From Leeuwenhoekiella marinoflava DSM 3653 (GTDB lineage: Bacteria > Bacteroidota > Bacteroidia > Flavobacteriales > Flavobacteriaceae): 64,000 nucleotides of DNA. This document shows, in pieces, positions 27,154-36,265 of this stretch (the first letter of the stretch is position 1; each line of letters opens with the position of its first letter). The position numbers and the translations under genes are program-made. The stretch lies in NCBI RefSeq assembly GCF_900129005.1, contig NZ_FQUN01000019.1, positions 1 to 64,000 of the forward strand, read 5' to 3'. Under the pieces are notes generated by a model that saw only the letters and a list, made by a program, of their open reading frames with translations, made no database searches and was not told the DNA's origin.

Positions 27154-30100
27154 TTACTCATCAACAAGAACCCAATCTCCTTTATCAAGAAGTGGGATAG
27201 CTTGTTTGAACTTCATTGTTTTGTTTTCGCCATTCATTACGTGTTTAATCGTCACTTTATCGTTACGGCCTATTTTAGGTCGTTCACGCGTGATGGTTTC
27301 TGTAATTTGCTGGCGTTGCGCTTGTGTGTTTCCACTGGCAGCTCTGCTTTGAGCAGCACGCTCATCAAGATTAGGAATTTCCTCTTTTGATGTTTGGGTC
27401 TGTTCTTTTTGCTGAACTTGGCGCGCTTCGCGAATTTGATTCTGCTGTTGAACCGGAAGCTCTCCTTTAAACAAGAATGAGATTACATCTTTGTTTACTT
27501 GATCCATCATTTGCTTGAAGAGCTCAAAAGCTTCAAACTTATAAATCAATAACGGATCTTTTTGCTCGTGAACGGCTAGCTGCACACTTTGTTTCAATTC
27601 ATCCATCTTGCGTAAGTGTGTTTTCCATGCGTCATCTATAATGGCCAGCGTGATGTTTTTCTCAAAGTCTGTGATAAGCTGTTTACCTTCAGATTCGTAT
27701 GCCTCTTTTAAGTTTGTAACAACTTTAAGTTCTTTGTTACCGTCAGAGAAAGGAACTACAATACGCTCGTAGTTGCTCTCTGGATTTTCATAAACATTAC
27801 TAATAATAGGAAATGCAATTGCTGCATTACGCTCCATTTTTTCTCTGTAATGTTTCAACGCAGCATCATAAACTTTTACTGCAAGTTGTTTTGATGAAGA
27901 ACTACCAAATTCTGCTTCATCAACCGGACTACTCATCGAGAAGAAACGAATCAATTCAAATTCAAAATTCTTAAAGTCCTGAGCCATTTTATTGGTTTCA
28001 GCAATAGCTTCAGAAGTATCGTAAATCATATTTGCGATATCTACTCTAAGACGCTCTCCAAATAAAGCGTGGTAACGACGCTTGTAAATCACTTCACGTT
28101 GCGCATTCATCACGTCATCATATTCCAGCAAACGCTTACGCACTCCAAAGTTGTTTTCTTCTACTTTTTTCTGAGCGCGTTCAATAGATTTTGAGATCAT
28201 TCCGTGTTGAATAACTTCGCCTTCCTGAAGCCCCATACGGTCCATCATTTTAGCGATACGTTCAGAACCAAATAAGCGCATCAGGTTGTCTTCAAGAGAC
28301 ACGTAAAACTGTGAGCTACCCGGATCTCCCTGGCGACCAGAACGACCTCGTAACTGACGGTCAACACGACGTGAATCGTGACGTTCTGTACCTATAATGG
28401 CCAGACCACCTGCTTCTTTAACTTCTTTACTCAGTTTAATATCGGTACCACGACCCGCCATGTTTGTAGCGATTGTCACCTGACCGGAGTTACCTGCGTC
28501 AGCAACAATATCAGCCTCTTTTTTATGCAGTTTCGCATTCAGTACATTGTGAGGAATCTTTCTCAATGAAAGCATACGCCCTAACAATTCTGAAATTTCT
28601 ACAGAAGTTGTACCAATAAGTACCGGTCTGTTTTGTTCAACAAGATGCTGAACTTCATCAATAACTGCGTTGTATTTTTCACGCTTAGTTTTATAAACCT
28701 TGTCATCCTTATCATCACGAGCAATAGGACGGTTAGTCGGGATTTCTACAACATCAAGTTTATAGATCTCCCATAATTCACCAGCCTCAGTGACCGCTGT
28801 ACCCGTCATACCACTCAATTTGCGGTACATTCTAAAGTAATTTTGCAACGTTACCGTAGCAAAAGTCTGCGTAGCATCTTCAATCTTTACATTTTCCTTT
28901 GCTTCAATCGCCTGGTGTAGACCATCACTATAACGACGCCCGTCCATAATACGCCCGGTTTGCTCGTCAACGATCTTCACTTTGTTATCCATCACCACAT
29001 ATTCGGTGTCTTTTTCAAATAAGGTGTATGCTTTAAGCAATTGATTCATCGTGTGAATACGCTCACTCTTAACACTGAATTCTCTAAAGAGTTCTTCTTT
29101 CTTCTCAGCTTCTTCTTCGGTTGATAGGTTAGCGCTTTCGATTTTGCTGATCTCAACACCCATTTCTGGCATGATGAAGAAGTTAGGATCATCTTTACCA
29201 GAAAGATGATCGATACCTTTATCAGTCAGTTCTATTTGATTGTTCTTTTCATCTATAGTGAAATACAGTTCTTCATCAATCACGTGCATTTCGCGATTGT
29301 TGTCTTGCATATAATGGTTTTCAGTCTTCTGTAAAAGCTGACGAATACCATCTTCACTTAAATATTTTATAAGGGCTTTGTTTTTAGGAAGACCTCTATA
29401 AACACGCAGTAATTTTATAGCTCCTTCTTTAGAATCTCCGGCAGCAATAAGCTTTTTAGCTTCTGCCAAAACACTAGTTAGTTGTTGACGTTGAAGGTTT
29501 ACAACGCTATCAATTTTAGGCTTCAATGCATCAAACTCGTGCTGATCTCCTTTAGGTACAGGACCTGAAATAATCAAGGGTGTACGCGCATCATCAACTA
29601 ATACCGAGTCAACCTCATCTACGATTGCGTAGTTTGGAGCACGTTGTACCAAATCATTAGGAGCGTGCGCCATATTATCACGCAGGTAGTCAAAACCAAA
29701 TTCGTTATTTGTACCATAAGTGATATCTGCAGCATAAGCTTTACGGCGTGCTGCTGAATTAGGTCTGTGGTAGTCTATGCAGTCTACGGTTAAACCGTGA
29801 AAGTTGAATAAAGGTGCCATCCAAGCGCTATCTCGTTTTGCAAGATAATCGTTAACAGTAACCAAGTGAACTCCGTTTCCAGTTAAGGCATTTAGATAAA
29901 CCGGAAGCGTTGCAACCAATGTTTTACCTTCACCCGTTTGCATCTCTGCAATTTTACCTTGATGCATCGCAACACCACCTATAAGCTGCACATCATAGTG
30001 AATCATATCCCAAGTTATAGGTTTCCCTGCAGCATCCCAGCTATTAGACCAGATCGCATGATCACCCTCAAGCTGCACGTAAGCTTGCTCTGCGCTTAAC

Positions 30101-30516
30101 TCGCGATCAAAAGCACTTGCTGTAACTTTAAGTTGTGGATTGTGGAAAAAGCGTTTTGCGGTTTCTTTTACAACAGCAAAAGCTTCAGGTAGTATTTCAG
30201 TAAGAACACCTTCGCTAATCGCGTAGGCATCATCTTTAAGCTTGTCAATTTCTGCGTAAATTTCTTCTTTACGGTCAATATCATCAGTCTCGTTAGCCTC
30301 TTTTTCAAGAGTGAGTAGTGTAGCATTTGTATCAGCAAGAGCGTCAGCTATTTTAGCCTTGAATTCAATGGTCTTTTGCCTAAGCTCATCGTGAGACAGT
30401 TGCTCTAGCGCAGCTTCAAAACTCTTTATCTGATCTACAATAGGTTGAATTGCAGCGACATCCTGTTTAGATTTGTCTCCTACAAATACCTTTAATACTT
30501 TGTCTAATAATCCCAT
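27154..30516 (-). CDS. secA: Preprotein translocase ATPase SecA
   Basis: The 1120-residue motor drives Sec export at the inner membrane. Visible: Walker A in AEMQTGEGKTLVATLP, DEAD-like box IVDEVDSVLVDDARTPL, the PPXD region and the second nucleotide-binding domain (IIGTERHDSRRVDRQLRGRSGRQGDPG, quoted by its ends: IIGTERHDSRRVD and GRSGRQGDPG). It is longer than the E. coli protein because of insertions near residues 345-470. The C-terminus ends in a Gln/Arg-rich linker and a conserved tail (MKFKQAIPLLDKGDWVLVDE) with no CxCx8CH zinc motif, the usual Bacteroidetes arrangement. Monocistronic. Confidence 0.97.
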   Translation of the reverse strand: MGLLDKVLKVFVGDKSKQDVAAIQPIVDQIKSFEAALEQLSHDELRQKTIEFKAKIADALADTNATLLTLEKEANETDDIDRKEEIYAEIDKLKDDAYAISEGVLTEILPEAFAVVKETAKRFFHNPQLKVTASAFDRELSAEQAYVQLEGDHAIWSNSWDAAGKPITWDMIHYDVQLIGGVAMHQGKIAEMQTGEGKTLVATLPVYLNALTGNGVHLVTVNDYLAKRDSAWMAPLFNFHGLTVDCIDYHRPNSAARRKAYAADITYGTNNEFGFDYLRDNMAHAPNDLVQRAPNYAIVDEVDSVLVDDARTPLIISGPVPKGDQHEFDALKPKIDSVVNLQRQQLTSVLAEAKKLIAAGDSKEGAIKLLRVYRGLPKNKALIKYLSEDGIRQLLQKTENHYMQDNNREMHVIDEELYFTIDEKNNQIELTDKGIDHLSGKDDPNFFIMPEMGVEISKIESANLSTEEEAEKKEELFREFSVKSERIHTMNQLLKAYTLFEKDTEYVVMDNKVKIVDEQTGRIMDGRRYSDGLHQAIEAKENVKIEDATQTFATVTLQNYFRMYRKLSGMTGTAVTEAGELWEIYKLDVVEIPTNRPIARDDKDDKVYKTKREKYNAVIDEVQHLVEQNRPVLIGTTSVEISELLGRMLSLRKIPHNVLNAKLHKKEADIVADAGNSGQVTIATNMAGRGTDIKLSKEVKEAGGLAIIGTERHDSRRVDRQLRGRSGRQGDPGSSQFYVSLEDNLMRLFGSERIAKMMDRMGLQEGEVIQHGMISKSIERAQKKVEENNFGVRKRLLEYDDVMNAQREVIYKRRYHALFGERLRVDIANMIYDTSEAIAETNKMAQDFKNFEFELIRFFSMSSPVDEAEFGSSSSKQLAVKVYDAALKHYREKMERNAAIAFPIISNVYENPESNYERIVVPFSDGNKELKVVTNLKEAYESEGKQLITDFEKNITLAIIDDAWKTHLRKMDELKQSVQLAVHEQKDPLLIYKFEAFELFKQMMDQVNKDVISFLFKGELPVQQQNQIREARQVQQKEQTQTSKEEIPNLDERAAQSRAASGNTQAQRQQITETITRERPKIGRNDKVTIKHVMNGENKTMKFKQAIPLLDKGDWVLVDE

Positions 30517-30702
30517 AATTGGTATCTAAATTTATTCCCGCCAAAGGATCTGTGTACCCCGGTGGCTCTTCTAACGGGAAATTAATTTCCTGTTTCTCCG
30601 CTTTGCGGAAGTGATAACCGGTGTTAATCGGTTGTTTATTCTAAAAGCTTATTTGATCAATAGTGCTGTGATCAAAGCTTTTTTAAAGCGTTTCAAATTT
30701 AA

Positions 30703-30735
30703 GCAAAAAAAAAGCCTCATAGCGAGACTTTTTAA
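30703..30735 (-). terminator. Terminator of the DUF2795 gene
   Basis: Minus-strand hairpin AAAAAGTCTC/GAGGCTTTTT with a mismatch and a long T tail, about 20 nt after the stop codon. Confidence 0.65.
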
Positions 30736-30755
30736 GTGTTTACGTGATGTAAAAT

Positions 30756-30977
30756 CTAGTATTCATCCTCATTCCAGAGGTAGTCGTCTTCAGACGGGTA
30801 GTCTGGCCATATTTCATCGATAGAATCGTAAGAATCACCTTCGTCTTCCATAGATTGTAAGTTCTCTACGACCTCTAGTGGTGCTCCCGTTCTAATCGCA
30901 TAATCAATCAATTCATCTTTAGTTGCAGGCCAAGGTGCGTCGCTCAAATGAGAAGCCAGTTCTAATGTCCAGTACAT
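30756..30977 (-). CDS. DUF2795 family acidic small protein
   Basis: The 73-residue, very acidic protein begins MYWTLELASHLSDAPWPATK and has DELIDYAIRTGAPLEVVENL, the helical DUF2795 core. The tail is Asp/Glu/Tyr-rich. The family is widespread in Bacteroidetes but functionally uncharacterised. It has its own promoter and terminator and sits next to secA without sharing a transcript. Confidence 0.85.
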   Translation of the reverse strand: MYWTLELASHLSDAPWPATKDELIDYAIRTGAPLEVVENLQSMEDEGDSYDSIDEIWPDYPSEDDYLWNEDEY

Positions 30978-31000
30978 AGGTTAACGTATTTATTTTTTTG

Positions 31001-31030
31001 CAAAAATAAATTTATTACCGTGAAATGCAA
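31001..31030 (-). promoter_or_regulatory. Promoter of the DUF2795 gene
   Basis: Minus-strand TTG (31030-31028), 19-nt spacer, TATTTTTG (31008-31001): full Bacteroidetes consensus, 24 nt before the ATG. Confidence 0.6.
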
Positions 31031-31127
31031 GAAAATTGAAGATTAATTCAATATTATTTTTAAGAACGTACGTAACTTGTTGTGATTACGAGGGTTGAGG
31101 CTTCGTTTTTTTAATAAAACCTAAAAA

Positions 31128-31700
31128 TTATTTCTTTTCAGGTATCCACTTCATTTCTTCTGCTTGTAGCTGTTTTGACAACATTCGTGCCAGCACAAAG
31201 AGATAGTCAGAAAGACGGTTTAAATATTTTAAAGCATTTTCTTCAAACGGAACTTCCTGATAAAGAGCTGTTGCAAGGCGTTCTGCTCTGCGACATACTG
31301 AACGGCTTATGTGACAGAATGACACGGTTTGATGTCCTCCCGGAAGTATAAAATGGGTCATAGGTGGTAACTGCTCATCCATGTCGTCCATTTCACTTTC
31401 TAAGAAAGAAATATCGTCAAGACTAACCTTTTCGATATTCAGGCGTTCTTTGCCGTTTTTTAAAGTTGCTTTTTCAGGGTCGGTGGCGAGAATGGATCCA
31501 ATAACAAAGAGCTTTTCCTGAATTTTAATCAACACCTCTTTGCTGTGCGTATCAATATCCTGATCTCTCAGAAGACCTAAATACGAATTGAGTTCATCTA
31601 AAGTGCCGTAGCTTTCTATACGGATATTGTGCTTAGCAACACGAGTACCACCAAAAAGGGCAGTAGTACCATTATCACCGGTTTTAGTATAAATTTTCAC
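31128..31700 (-). CDS. Cob(I)yrinic acid a,c-diamide adenosyltransferase, PduO type
   Basis: The 190-residue enzyme transfers adenosyl from ATP to cob(I)alamin. The N-terminal ATP site KIYTKTGDNGTTALFGG and the helix RAERLATALYQEVPF with ALKYLNRLSDYLFVLAR are diagnostic of the PduO/MMAB family. I place the start at GTG 31700 (giving M-KIYTKTGD, the usual family start). The longer frame from a TTG at 31721 would translate a short palindromic repeat (31713-31730). No other cobalamin gene is nearby. Confidence 0.92.
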   Translation of the reverse strand: MKIYTKTGDNGTTALFGGTRVAKHNIRIESYGTLDELNSYLGLLRDQDIDTHSKEVLIKIQEKLFVIGSILATDPEKATLKNGKERLNIEKVSLDDISFLESEMDDMDEQLPPMTHFILPGGHQTVSFCHISRSVCRRAERLATALYQEVPFEENALKYLNRLSDYLFVLARMLSKQLQAEEMKWIPEKK

Positions 31701-31744
31701 AGGAATCGTTTTATTCCGCAAAGCGGAAATTAATAGTAGAACAG

Positions 31745-31939
31745 CTATTTAGCATTTTCTTGCTCTTCGTGCTCTAAAGCTTTTTTACGTTCGATATAAT
31801 CGGCTTTAAAACTGCGTTTTCTATGCTTGCGTAATTTGCTTTGATTACGCTTATTGTTTGCCATTACCGCCAGAAAAAGCACCGCCAGTATGACTACAAT
31901 TAAAATGGATTGTAAGTTTTCGGGTATAAAATCTAGCAT
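31745..31939 (-). CDS. Small single-pass membrane protein
   Basis: The 64-residue protein has one hydrophobic helix (about residues 9-27; LQSILIVVILAVLFLAVMA) and a highly basic then Glu-rich cytoplasmic tail (KRNQSKLRKHRKRSFKADY). A minus-strand TACCTTTG (31951-31944) overlaps its start region, so the ATG at 31939 is preferred to an upstream in-frame alternative. Function unknown. Confidence 0.65.
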   Translation of the reverse strand: MLDFIPENLQSILIVVILAVLFLAVMANNKRNQSKLRKHRKRSFKADYIERKKALEHEEQENAK

Positions 31940-31970
31940 AATACAAAGGTATAGCATTTAAAGCGCAAGG

Positions 31971-33005
31971 CTATTCCATAGCATGTTTGGCATACGTGCG
32001 CCATTTTTCAATACAAGCAACCATATCTTCCGGTAGTTCGCTGTCAAAACGCATCCAATCTCCGGTCTTAGGGTGTTCAAAGCCTAAAGTTTTCGCGTGT
32101 AATGCTTGTCTGGGTAAAATTTTAAAACAGTTATCTACAAACTGTTTATACTTGGTAAAGGTTGTTCCTTTTAAGATAGCATCACCACCATAACGCTCGT
32201 CGTTAAAAAGTGTGTGGCCAATGTACTTCATATGCACTCTAATCTGGTGCGTTCGTCCTGTTTCAAGTTTGCAAGATATTTTAGTCACATAACCTAAACG
32301 TTCCAATACTGCATAATGTGTTATGGCTTCTTTACCCTGGTCGCCATCTTCATAAACAGTGTTTTGCATACGGTTTTTAGGATGACGGCCTATATGACCT
32401 TCAACGGTGCCGCTCTCTGCTTCAACATTACCCCAAACAATAGCGATATATTCCCGCTCGCTCGTCTTGTCAAAGAATTGTTTGGCAAGATGCGTCATTG
32501 CAGCTTCGGTTTTAGCAACTACAAGAAGACCGCTGGTATCTTTATCTATACGATGTACAAGACCGGGTCTGCCGCTGCTGTTTTCCGGTAAGTTTTCAAA
32601 ATGATAGATCAGCGCATTGATAAGCGTACCACTATAATTACCGTGACCGGGATGAACCACCATTCCGGCGGGTTTGTTAACTACCAGAAGGGTGTCGTCT
32701 TCATAAACAATATTCAGAGGAATATCTTCAGGCGTTAATAGAAACTCATACGGCGGGTGTTCAAACAATACACGCACCACGTCATCAGCTTTTACTTTAT
32801 AGTTCTGTTTAACGACAGCGCCGTTAACCTGAATGTTTCCGTTTTTTGCGGCTTGCTGAATTTTATTACGCGTTGCTTTTTCGATAAAATTCATCAAAAA
32901 CTTATCTACACGTAGCGGCTCCTGACCTTTACCTGCGGTGAAGCTGTAGTGCTCATACAATTCATCATCCTGCTCGTCTGGTCCTTCGGTATTAAAATCC
33001 TGCAT
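31971..33005 (-). CDS. RluA/RluD family pseudouridine synthase
   Basis: The 344-residue protein has an N-terminal S4 RNA-binding domain (RVDKFLMNFIEKATRNKIQ, then GNIQVNG) and the synthase domain with the catalytic-Asp motif GLVHRIDKDTSGLLVVAK, followed by RTHQIRVHMKYIGHTL. RluD makes pseudouridines in helix 69 of 23S rRNA; the S4 domain and length favour RluD over RluA, but this is inference. It overlaps the upstream PASTA gene by 14 nt. Confidence 0.93.
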   Translation of the reverse strand: MQDFNTEGPDEQDDELYEHYSFTAGKGQEPLRVDKFLMNFIEKATRNKIQQAAKNGNIQVNGAVVKQNYKVKADDVVRVLFEHPPYEFLLTPEDIPLNIVYEDDTLLVVNKPAGMVVHPGHGNYSGTLINALIYHFENLPENSSGRPGLVHRIDKDTSGLLVVAKTEAAMTHLAKQFFDKTSEREYIAIVWGNVEAESGTVEGHIGRHPKNRMQNTVYEDGDQGKEAITHYAVLERLGYVTKISCKLETGRTHQIRVHMKYIGHTLFNDERYGGDAILKGTTFTKYKQFVDNCFKILPRQALHAKTLGFEHPKTGDWMRFDSELPEDMVACIEKWRTYAKHAME

Positions 33006-33615
33006 TTTCTAAATCATCTGCCTCGTTAATAGAATCTTCTGCTGCGTCTCCAGAAGTGCGATAACTGCCTTTACCGTTACCCACAACCAAATCAATTACA
33101 GAAGTTTTGCGCAGGGCTTCACCTGCTTGTATGGTTTTGCCGTCGTGTCTAAGTTCTAATACTTCGTCTGGAGAAATATGGTCGCGGTAATCTATCTTGC
33201 CTATTTTAAAACCCAGAGCCAAAAGAGTAGGTTCTACCTGGCGTTGTGTTCTTCCTACCAATTGTGGAATTTCAATTTCCCGAAATCCGCTGGGGTTGAG
33301 AACCAGATATATTTTTCTTCCTTCTTTTACAAACTTGCCGGCGGCAGGATTCTGCTCGATTACTGAAAATGTAGGATAGTCCGGGTTGTAGTTTGAAGAG
33401 TCTATAACCACATAATTTAAATCTGCGTTGTCAAGTTCTTGCTGTACCAGTCCCAGAGACATTTTGCTAAGGTCTGGCACAGCAATACGTTCGTCGTGGT
33501 TGGTAGAGGCACGCAGCCAATACAGCAGCACAAAGGTTAGAATAACAAGAGCCAGTACTGCAAGCACCAGTTGCATTAAAAAGGTCTTGCTAAATAAAAA
33601 TTTAAAGAATCCCAT
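32992..33615 (-). CDS. PASTA-domain membrane protein
   Basis: The 207-residue protein has a short cytoplasmic stretch, one membrane helix (about 14-34) and two PASTA domains (about 44-108 and 114-180; IAVPDLSKMSLGLVQQEL, IPQLVGRTQRQVEPTLLALG). A polar tail follows. PASTA domains bind peptidoglycan precursors or wall fragments. There is no kinase or transpeptidase domain. In Bacteroidetes this gene commonly precedes the RluD homologue, with which it overlaps. Confidence 0.9.
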   Translation of the reverse strand: MGFFKFLFSKTFLMQLVLAVLALVILTFVLLYWLRASTNHDERIAVPDLSKMSLGLVQQELDNADLNYVVIDSSNYNPDYPTFSVIEQNPAAGKFVKEGRKIYLVLNPSGFREIEIPQLVGRTQRQVEPTLLALGFKIGKIDYRDHISPDEVLELRHDGKTIQAGEALRKTSVIDLVVGNGKGSYRTSGDAAEDSINEADDLENAGF

Positions 33616-33636
33616 AGGTACGCGATTTTACGGCTA

Positions 33637-33667
33637 CAAACTTAGTTTAAAATTGGCTGACGCTCAA
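33637..33667 (-). promoter_or_regulatory. Promoter of the PASTA-rluD operon
   Basis: Minus-strand TTG (33667-33665), 20-nt spacer, TAAGTTTG (33644-33637): full consensus, 21 nt before the PASTA gene ATG. Confidence 0.65.
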
Positions 33668-33881
33668 TTGCAATCATTTTTTTTGCCCATTTATTCTAAA
33701 AATAACGTTCTTTGAAGCCTTGTTTATTTGATTATCGAGGATTGAATGAGTTGAAAATTATCTCATTTAAAATTTGTTTCCTTTTAATACCTTGTGGACT
33801 TACCGCAAGGTAATTCACTGAAAGATTTGAGTAATTTTACCAAGCTTTCTAAATACATAACGCTAAGCTTTCTGTTTTACT

Positions 33882-34862
33882 ATGTTAAAAAAAAATATTG
33901 CAGTCGTAATGGGGGGATATTCCAGTGAAGTGGATATCTCTATATTGAGCGGAAATACGGTTTGTAAACATCTTGATGTTTCAAAATATACAGTTTATCC
34001 CATCCATATATTAAAAGAGGGCTGGTTTTGCAAGCACGCAGATCACAAACCCATTCCAGTAGATAAACATGATTTTTCGATAAATGTAGAAGGTACTAAA
34101 ATTACCTTTGACTGTGTGTTCAATTCCATTCACGGTACACCGGGAGAAGATGGTATTCTGCAGGCTTATTTCAATCTGCTGGGTATTCCGCAGACGGCTT
34201 GTAATTATTATGAAGCAGCGCTTACGTTTAATAAACGGGATTGCATCAGCGTTCTTAAAGCTTACGGAATTCAAACGGCTACAAACTACTTGTTGAACAA
34301 AGGCGATGTGATCCATACTTCTGAAATTGTTGAGAAGGTGGGGTTGCCGTGTTTTGTAAAAGCGAATAAAGCGGGTAGTAGTTTTGGGGTTTCTAAGGTT
34401 TATGTCGAAGAAGAACTTGAAGCAGCTATAGCGGTTTCTTTTAAGGAAGATGATGAGATTATTATTGAATCTTTTCTGGAAGGAACAGAAGTTTCCGTTG
34501 GTGTAATCAATTATCAAGGTAAGGTAATGGCATTACCGGTTACCGAAATTGTGAGCGAGAATGATTTCTTTGATTATCAGGCCAAATACGAAGGCAAGAG
34601 TCAGGAAATTACACCGGCTCAAATCTCACCAGAACAAACTGAAAAGGTGCAACGCGAAGCAGAAAAGGTTTTTAAAATACTGAAGTTAAAAGGACTTACC
34701 CGTGCAGAGTTTATTTTTCATAACGGAGAACCGTACTTTTTAGAGGTAAATACCACTCCGGGTTTGAGTCCGGCGAGTATTATCCCGCAGCAAGCAAAAG
34801 TAGCCGGTATCAGTTTACCTGATTTGTTTGACAATGTAATTGAGCAAGCACTGTTAAAGTGA
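33882..34862 (+). CDS. ddl: D-alanine--D-alanine ligase
   Basis: The 326-residue ATP-grasp enzyme forms the D-Ala-D-Ala of peptidoglycan. Visible: N-terminal VVMGGYSSEVDISILSG, the substrate loop NSIHGTPGEDG, ATP-grasp motifs CFVKANKAGSSFGVSKV and IIESFLEGTEVSVGV, and the C-terminal EVNTTPGLSPASIIPQQ. Divergent from the PASTA gene, another cell-wall-related gene. Confidence 0.95.
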   Translation: MLKKNIAVVMGGYSSEVDISILSGNTVCKHLDVSKYTVYPIHILKEGWFCKHADHKPIPVDKHDFSINVEGTKITFDCVFNSIHGTPGEDGILQAYFNLLGIPQTACNYYEAALTFNKRDCISVLKAYGIQTATNYLLNKGDVIHTSEIVEKVGLPCFVKANKAGSSFGVSKVYVEEELEAAIAVSFKEDDEIIIESFLEGTEVSVGVINYQGKVMALPVTEIVSENDFFDYQAKYEGKSQEITPAQISPEQTEKVQREAEKVFKILKLKGLTRAEFIFHNGEPYFLEVNTTPGLSPASIIPQQAKVAGISLPDLFDNVIEQALLK

Positions 34863-34973
34863 GAAATGCATAATAAGAAGAACGAAAGAGGAAATACGAA
34901 TTGGTAACTTCAATACAGAAGCCAGCTATAATTTGTATTTTTATATTCAATTTTCAACCTTGAAAAACTAACT

Positions 34974-35426
34974 ATGAAACGTGCTGTATTTCCCGGGTCT
35001 TTTGATCCACTTACTTTAGGTCATTATGATATCATAGAGCGCGGACTCAAACTTTTTGATGAGATCATTCTGGCTATAGGTGTGAATGCAGACAAGAAAT
35101 ATATGTTTAGTTTGGAGCAACGCGAGCATTTTTTAAAAGAGTCTTTTAAAGATGAGCCCAAGATTAAAGTGATGACTTATAAAGGGCTGACGGTTGATTT
35201 TTGTAATGCTACAGACTCTGGTTTTATTTTGAGAGGTTTGCGTAATCCGGGAGATTTTGAGTTTGAGAAGGCTATCGCGCATACCAATAGGAAATTGTCT
35301 CAGATTGAAACTGTTTTCTTGCTTACTTCTTCAGGTAAGAGTTATATATCTTCATCTATCGTGCGAGATGTGATCCGTAATGGAGGTGATTACACCGGCC
35401 TGGTACCCGATGCAGTGCGGGTGTAA
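34974..35426 (+). CDS. coaD: Phosphopantetheine adenylyltransferase
   Basis: The 150-residue nucleotidyltransferase makes dephospho-CoA from 4'-phosphopantetheine and ATP. The motifs are complete: FPGSFDPLTLGHYDIIERG (TxGH), RGLRNPGDFEFE and the ISSSIVRD-type motif (YISSSIVRDV). The length matches the family. It lies about 110 nt after ddl on the same strand. Confidence 0.96.
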   Translation: MKRAVFPGSFDPLTLGHYDIIERGLKLFDEIILAIGVNADKKYMFSLEQREHFLKESFKDEPKIKVMTYKGLTVDFCNATDSGFILRGLRNPGDFEFEKAIAHTNRKLSQIETVFLLTSSGKSYISSSIVRDVIRNGGDYTGLVPDAVRV

Positions 35427-35478
35427 ATAGATGCAACGCAGGTATAAAACTCGGGTCTTTTAAACACAGATCTAGTTT

Positions 35479-36237
35479 ATGCCAAGAATTTTTAGTTGCT
35501 TCTTTATTATTTTCTTCGGAATGAAAATGCATTCTCAGACTACTGCCGGTAAAGTATACGCAGAAGATAAGACTAAAGAAGGCGTGCTCATCATCAATAC
35601 CACTCAAGACAAAATGGTTTCTACAGATAAGTGGGGGAATTTTGAAATCGCAGCAGCAGTAGGGGATTCCCTCATTTTTAGTGCATCGTTTTTTGGGACT
35701 CAAAAATTTAGAGTGGAACCGTATCAGCTTGAAGAGAAGTGGGTGGTAGAACTCAAAGAAGTCTTGAATCAATTAGATGAAGTACGACTTACAAGCACAA
35801 CTTCTAAAATCAAAGAATTCAGTGTAGCAGAGTACGATAAGAATTTTAACAACTGGCTTCAGAAGGATATTCAAGAGAATCCGGGGATGTATAGCCCTGG
35901 CCCATCGTCTTCAGGAATTGACTTTATAGCTATTGGCAAGATGCTTTTGAAAAATATTAAGAAGAATAAAAAAGAACAAACCAATCCCAATCGTTTTAGA
36001 ATTCTCGAGCTGGAAGAGCTGATAGCTTTTTTTAAAACCGATGCCTTTTTTGATGAAAACCTGTTGAGAAATCAATTGGAAATTAATGCCAAAGAAGAAG
36101 GTATGTTTTTTGATTACTGTGAGAGTCAACAAATAGATTCCCGTTTGCTTCAGGAGAAAAACCAGATGCGATTTTTAGATTATCTGTTAAAACGAAGTGA
36201 AGAATTTCATCAGTTGTCGCAAGAAACTTTAAATTAA
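35479..36237 (+). CDS. Secreted protein with carboxypeptidase-regulatory-like N-terminal domain (paralogue A)
   Basis: The 252-residue protein has a signal peptide (MPRIFSCFFIIFFGMKMHSQ) and an N-terminal beta-sandwich (about 21-100; TAGKVYAEDKTKEGVLIINT, STDKWGNFEIAAAVGDSLIFS), then a helical domain rich in charged residues. It is a tandem paralogue of the next gene, with shared motifs GKVYA, GDSL/NDSLVFSA, WVVELKE and a C-terminal FFxYC. No catalytic residues. Probably periplasmic or outer-membrane associated; function unknown. Confidence 0.78.
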   Translation: MPRIFSCFFIIFFGMKMHSQTTAGKVYAEDKTKEGVLIINTTQDKMVSTDKWGNFEIAAAVGDSLIFSASFFGTQKFRVEPYQLEEKWVVELKEVLNQLDEVRLTSTTSKIKEFSVAEYDKNFNNWLQKDIQENPGMYSPGPSSSGIDFIAIGKMLLKNIKKNKKEQTNPNRFRILELEELIAFFKTDAFFDENLLRNQLEINAKEEGMFFDYCESQQIDSRLLQEKNQMRFLDYLLKRSEEFHQLSQETLN

Positions 36238-36265
36238 AAGTACTTTGTGCAACCTAAACACAGTT

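Noticed and set aside
33791-33811. CCTTG/CAAGG hairpin upstream of ddl as a regulatory element
   Set aside because: Only five paired bases with a long loop; chance is likely.
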